Below are positions 22,668 through 24,189 of a DNA stretch of 24,189 nucleotides, piece after piece; positions within the stretch are counted from its first letter, which is position 1, and each line of letters begins with the position of its first letter. The translations under genes and the position numbers were made by a program. The notes below the pieces were generated by a model. It was not told the origin of the DNA. It was given only the letters and a program-made list of their open reading frames with translations, and ran no database searches. Source of the DNA: DAOTVS01 sp034436375 (lineage in GTDB: Bacteria; Chloroflexota; Anaerolineae; SpSt-313). The stretch is from positions 1 to 24,189 of the forward strand of contig DAOTVS010000138.1 in the NCBI GenBank assembly GCA_034436375.1. Direction: 5' to 3'.

Positions 22668-23105
22668 GTGGATATCGAGTATCGGGGCGCGACCGAAGGT
22701 GATATGGACCAGGTGCGCGCGCTGCTGGCGACGGTCCGTGGGGACCCGGAGCGGCTCAGTCACAGGCGATGCCTGGTGGCCTGCGCGCACGGCGAGGTCA
22801 TCGGCTGTGTGCGCATCAAGGAGCTGGCAACGGGCGGGAAAGAGCTCTCCAGCCTGGCCGTCGCCGGGGATTGGCGGAACCGTGGGATCGGCTCGAGATT
22901 GGTGTCATCGCTGCTGAGTATGGAGCCAAGCCGCCCCCTCTATCTGCTCTGTTTCGCTGAGCGGGAAGCGTTCTATGCCCGGCACGGGTTCAGTGTCATC
23001 AGCCCTGATGAGCTGCCGGCCGCCATGCGAGATGAGTACTCGCGAGTCGCGGCCGCTTTGGCCGGTGCAGGGCACAAGGTCATCGCCATGATCCTCGTCC
23101 GCTGA
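22668..23105 (+). CDS. GNAT-family N-acetyltransferase
   Basis: 145 aa, GTG start with GAGGT 8 nt upstream. The GNAT fold is evident: N-terminal YRGATEGDMDQVRALL, the strand GEVIGCVRIKEL, motif A LSSLAVAGDWRNRGIGSRL with the acetyl-CoA pyrophosphate loop RNRGIG (70-75), and motif B with FYARHGFSVI. The tail resembles the ArgA/YhbS-like small acetyltransferases. Substrate unknown; neighbours give no firm clue. Confidence 0.9.
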   Translation: MDIEYRGATEGDMDQVRALLATVRGDPERLSHRRCLVACAHGEVIGCVRIKELATGGKELSSLAVAGDWRNRGIGSRLVSSLLSMEPSRPLYLLCFAEREAFYARHGFSVISPDELPAAMRDEYSRVAAALAGAGHKVIAMILVR

Positions 23106-23159
23106 GGATGGGCCGGTCGTTGTGTCCGTCAGTTGCCCCTGCCCAAGGGCACAACCACG

Positions 23160-23222
23160 ATGAAAACGGATCTCACCGCCGTGCGCGCTTGGCTGTCTTC
23201 AGATCAGCAGGAGTGGAGATGA
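23160..23222 (+). CDS. Possible 20-aa leader peptide or gene remnant
   Basis: A 20-codon frame, MKTDLTAVRAWLSSDQQEWR, ends in TGA that overlaps the ATG of the next gene (ATGA). AAGGG lies about 10 nt upstream. The composition is protein-like and amphipathic. It could be a coupling leader peptide or the surviving start of a deleted gene; evidence for expression is absent. Confidence 0.3.
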   Translation: MKTDLTAVRAWLSSDQQEWR

Positions 23223-23851
23223 TGCAGGAACAGACCGGGCTGTGCCTGGCGACCATGGCGCTGGTGGAGGCGCTATCCGCGCGGCTGGGCACCTTATCGT
23301 ACCTGTGGGGTGGCTGCGCCCTGGACGCGTACGAGGGGCGCATCCTGCGCGCGCACCGTGATATCGACTATATGACCGTGGGGCTCGCCGGCTTGGGGCC
23401 GCAGTTCGCTGCCCTGTTCAGAGAGGCGGGTTGGGAGGCGACGTGGACTCCCAATGCCATGGTGACGGCCCGCACGGAGGGCATCCACATTGCGCTGGGC
23501 GCCCTCGATCTCGGTGACGAGGCGACCTGGTGGGATAACGGCGACCTGGGCTATGTGCGCTTTCCGGCCGCCTGGCTGCGCCCACAGCCGGTAGATTTGG
23601 ACGGCGTGCCGGTGCATGTGGTGGAGCCCGAGTTCGAATATATGATCAAGAGCCGGCCGCGGCTGCTCAACCCGGATTGGAATTTGAAGGAGCAGCACAT
23701 CGCGGCGCGGGAGCGGCTGCGGGAGATCCTGCAGGCCAGGGGGGTGGATCCCGAGTCGCTGTACCCACGGGTGAGCCATTACACCGGGTGTGGCGCACGT
23801 TGCCCGCTGCACAGAAGGACGGCATCGCCGGCGAGTTGGCCGGCTAGATGA
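23219..23851 (+). CDS. Aminoglycoside-type nucleotidyltransferase-domain protein
   Basis: 210 aa from the ATG at 23219, which has AGGAG 5 nt upstream; an open frame from 23108 has no site. The nucleotidyltransferase signature is visible: LWGGCALDAYEGR (GGxxxD at 31-36) followed by AHRDID (46-50), the two-Asp metal site of the ANT(2'')/LinB-like group. A conserved-looking middle part includes VHVVEPEFEYMIKSR. The last 30 or so residues (from about YPRVSHYTGCG) are Cys/Arg/Pro-rich and may result from a frameshift near the 3' end. Resistance cannot be inferred: many members act on unknown substrates. Confidence 0.75.
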   Translation: MMQEQTGLCLATMALVEALSARLGTLSYLWGGCALDAYEGRILRAHRDIDYMTVGLAGLGPQFAALFREAGWEATWTPNAMVTARTEGIHIALGALDLGDEATWWDNGDLGYVRFPAAWLRPQPVDLDGVPVHVVEPEFEYMIKSRPRLLNPDWNLKEQHIAARERLREILQARGVDPESLYPRVSHYTGCGARCPLHRRTASPASWPAR

Positions 23852-23954
23852 CTGAAGCCTAGCACGAATTTGGCCTGTACATGGAGCGCCGGCGGCCCGC
23901 GCCGGCGGGCTATTGACCGCCAGTTTCACCGGCAGATCGTGCAGTTGCCGCCTA
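23852..23954. other. Spacer between convergent genes
   Basis: About 100 bp separating a plus-strand gene from a minus-strand partial gene. A GC-rich direct repeat of GCGCCGGCGG and a short hairpin (around 23886-23911) lie here and could serve as a bidirectional end structure, without clear U-tracts. Confidence 0.4.
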
Positions 23955-24189
23955 TCAGGGCTTGATCTCGAGCGGCAGGTAGGTTCGGGTCACGCCATAA
24001 TGCAGGATAGTGCTGCCTTGGCCCACGGCAAAGGCACCGTTCGCCGAGCTGCCCCATACGCCGTAGTACTGCAACCGCACTTGATCCAGCCGGCTCCCGG
24101 TAACAGCCGGCAAAGGTGCTGTGCGGCCTGCCCGGCTCCGACCCGTGAGGGGGGATTTGGCGGGTTGCCTGCAGCCGGGCCGCCTGCGG
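23955..24189 (-). CDS. C-terminal fragment of a beta-propeller-type surface protein (partial)
   Basis: An unlisted short frame with its TGA at 23955-23957 and open to the window edge. The last about 50 codons read clearly as protein: VRLQYYGVWGSSANGAFAVG, then QGSTILHYGV and TYLPLEIKP. VWGSSANGAFAVGQGSTILHY matches the repeat unit of BNR/YCF48-like propeller proteins (WGSSxxDVFAVGxxGTILHYDG), common in large secreted proteins. The more upstream part is Arg/Pro-rich and less convincing. Only the 3' end is present. Confidence 0.55.
   Translation of the reverse strand, partial: RRRPGCRQPAKSPLTGRSRAGRTAPLPAVTGSRLDQVRLQYYGVWGSSANGAFAVGQGSTILHYGVTRTYLPLEIKP

Noticed and set aside
1..24189. CRISPR arrays, insertion sequences, rRNA or tRNA genes
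   Set aside because: No regularly spaced direct repeats, transposase frames or structured RNA gene signatures were seen on either strand.

Overview
This window most likely comes from a GC-rich, Gram-type-indeterminate bacterium of the Chloroflexota (Anaerolineae-like). I infer this from overall protein flavour: a CpXC-domain protein, a membrane-GAF regulator with a C-terminal helix-turn-helix, a propeller-type surface protein, and a Sec-containing SelD. No rRNA or tRNA is present to confirm it. Almost everything from 99 to 20570 is on the minus strand; 20883-23851 is on the plus strand; a partial minus-strand gene enters from the right edge.

Read in the direction of transcription (right to left), the housekeeping core is rpsB-tsf-pyrH-frr-uppS-cdsA (18053 to 13210), the classic translation / UMP kinase / isoprenoid / phospholipid cluster. 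Next come a 9-TM GAF regulator, a 2[4Fe-4S] ferredoxin, a stand-alone CBM48 protein and a membrane-anchored alkaline-phosphatase-superfamily phosphodiesterase. A selenium block follows (DUF3343, selD, sulfite-oxidase-like molybdoenzyme). The last stretch is ffh-rpsP-khpA-rimM, then dprA, manC and cinA.

The best discovery is selD (7010-8065). A conventional call starts at an internal ATG (8002) and loses the catalytic N-terminus. Reading through an in-frame TGA at 8012-8014 restores an E. coli-like N-terminus in which selenocysteine occupies the catalytic Cys17 position. It also gives an ideal Shine-Dalgarno, a 14-nt overlap with the upstream Se-carrier-like DUF3343 gene, and a bSECIS-like hairpin 17 nt after the UGA. 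SelD is therefore itself a selenoprotein here.

The right part (18466-24189) is accessory. A CpXC protein with four internal helical repeats forms an operon with a PHP phosphoesterase. Back-to-back consensus sigma-70 promoters separate this operon from an Hsp70-like gene that has lost its C-terminal part and reads into a decayed, possibly methyltransferase-derived, tail. Beyond it lie a repeat-bearing spacer, a GNAT acetyltransferase and an aminoglycoside-nucleotidyltransferase-like gene. The first 122 bases form a perfect palindrome duplicating the end of cinA, most simply an assembly fold-back at a contig end. Several co-directional genes are followed at once by strong hairpins without U-tracts.
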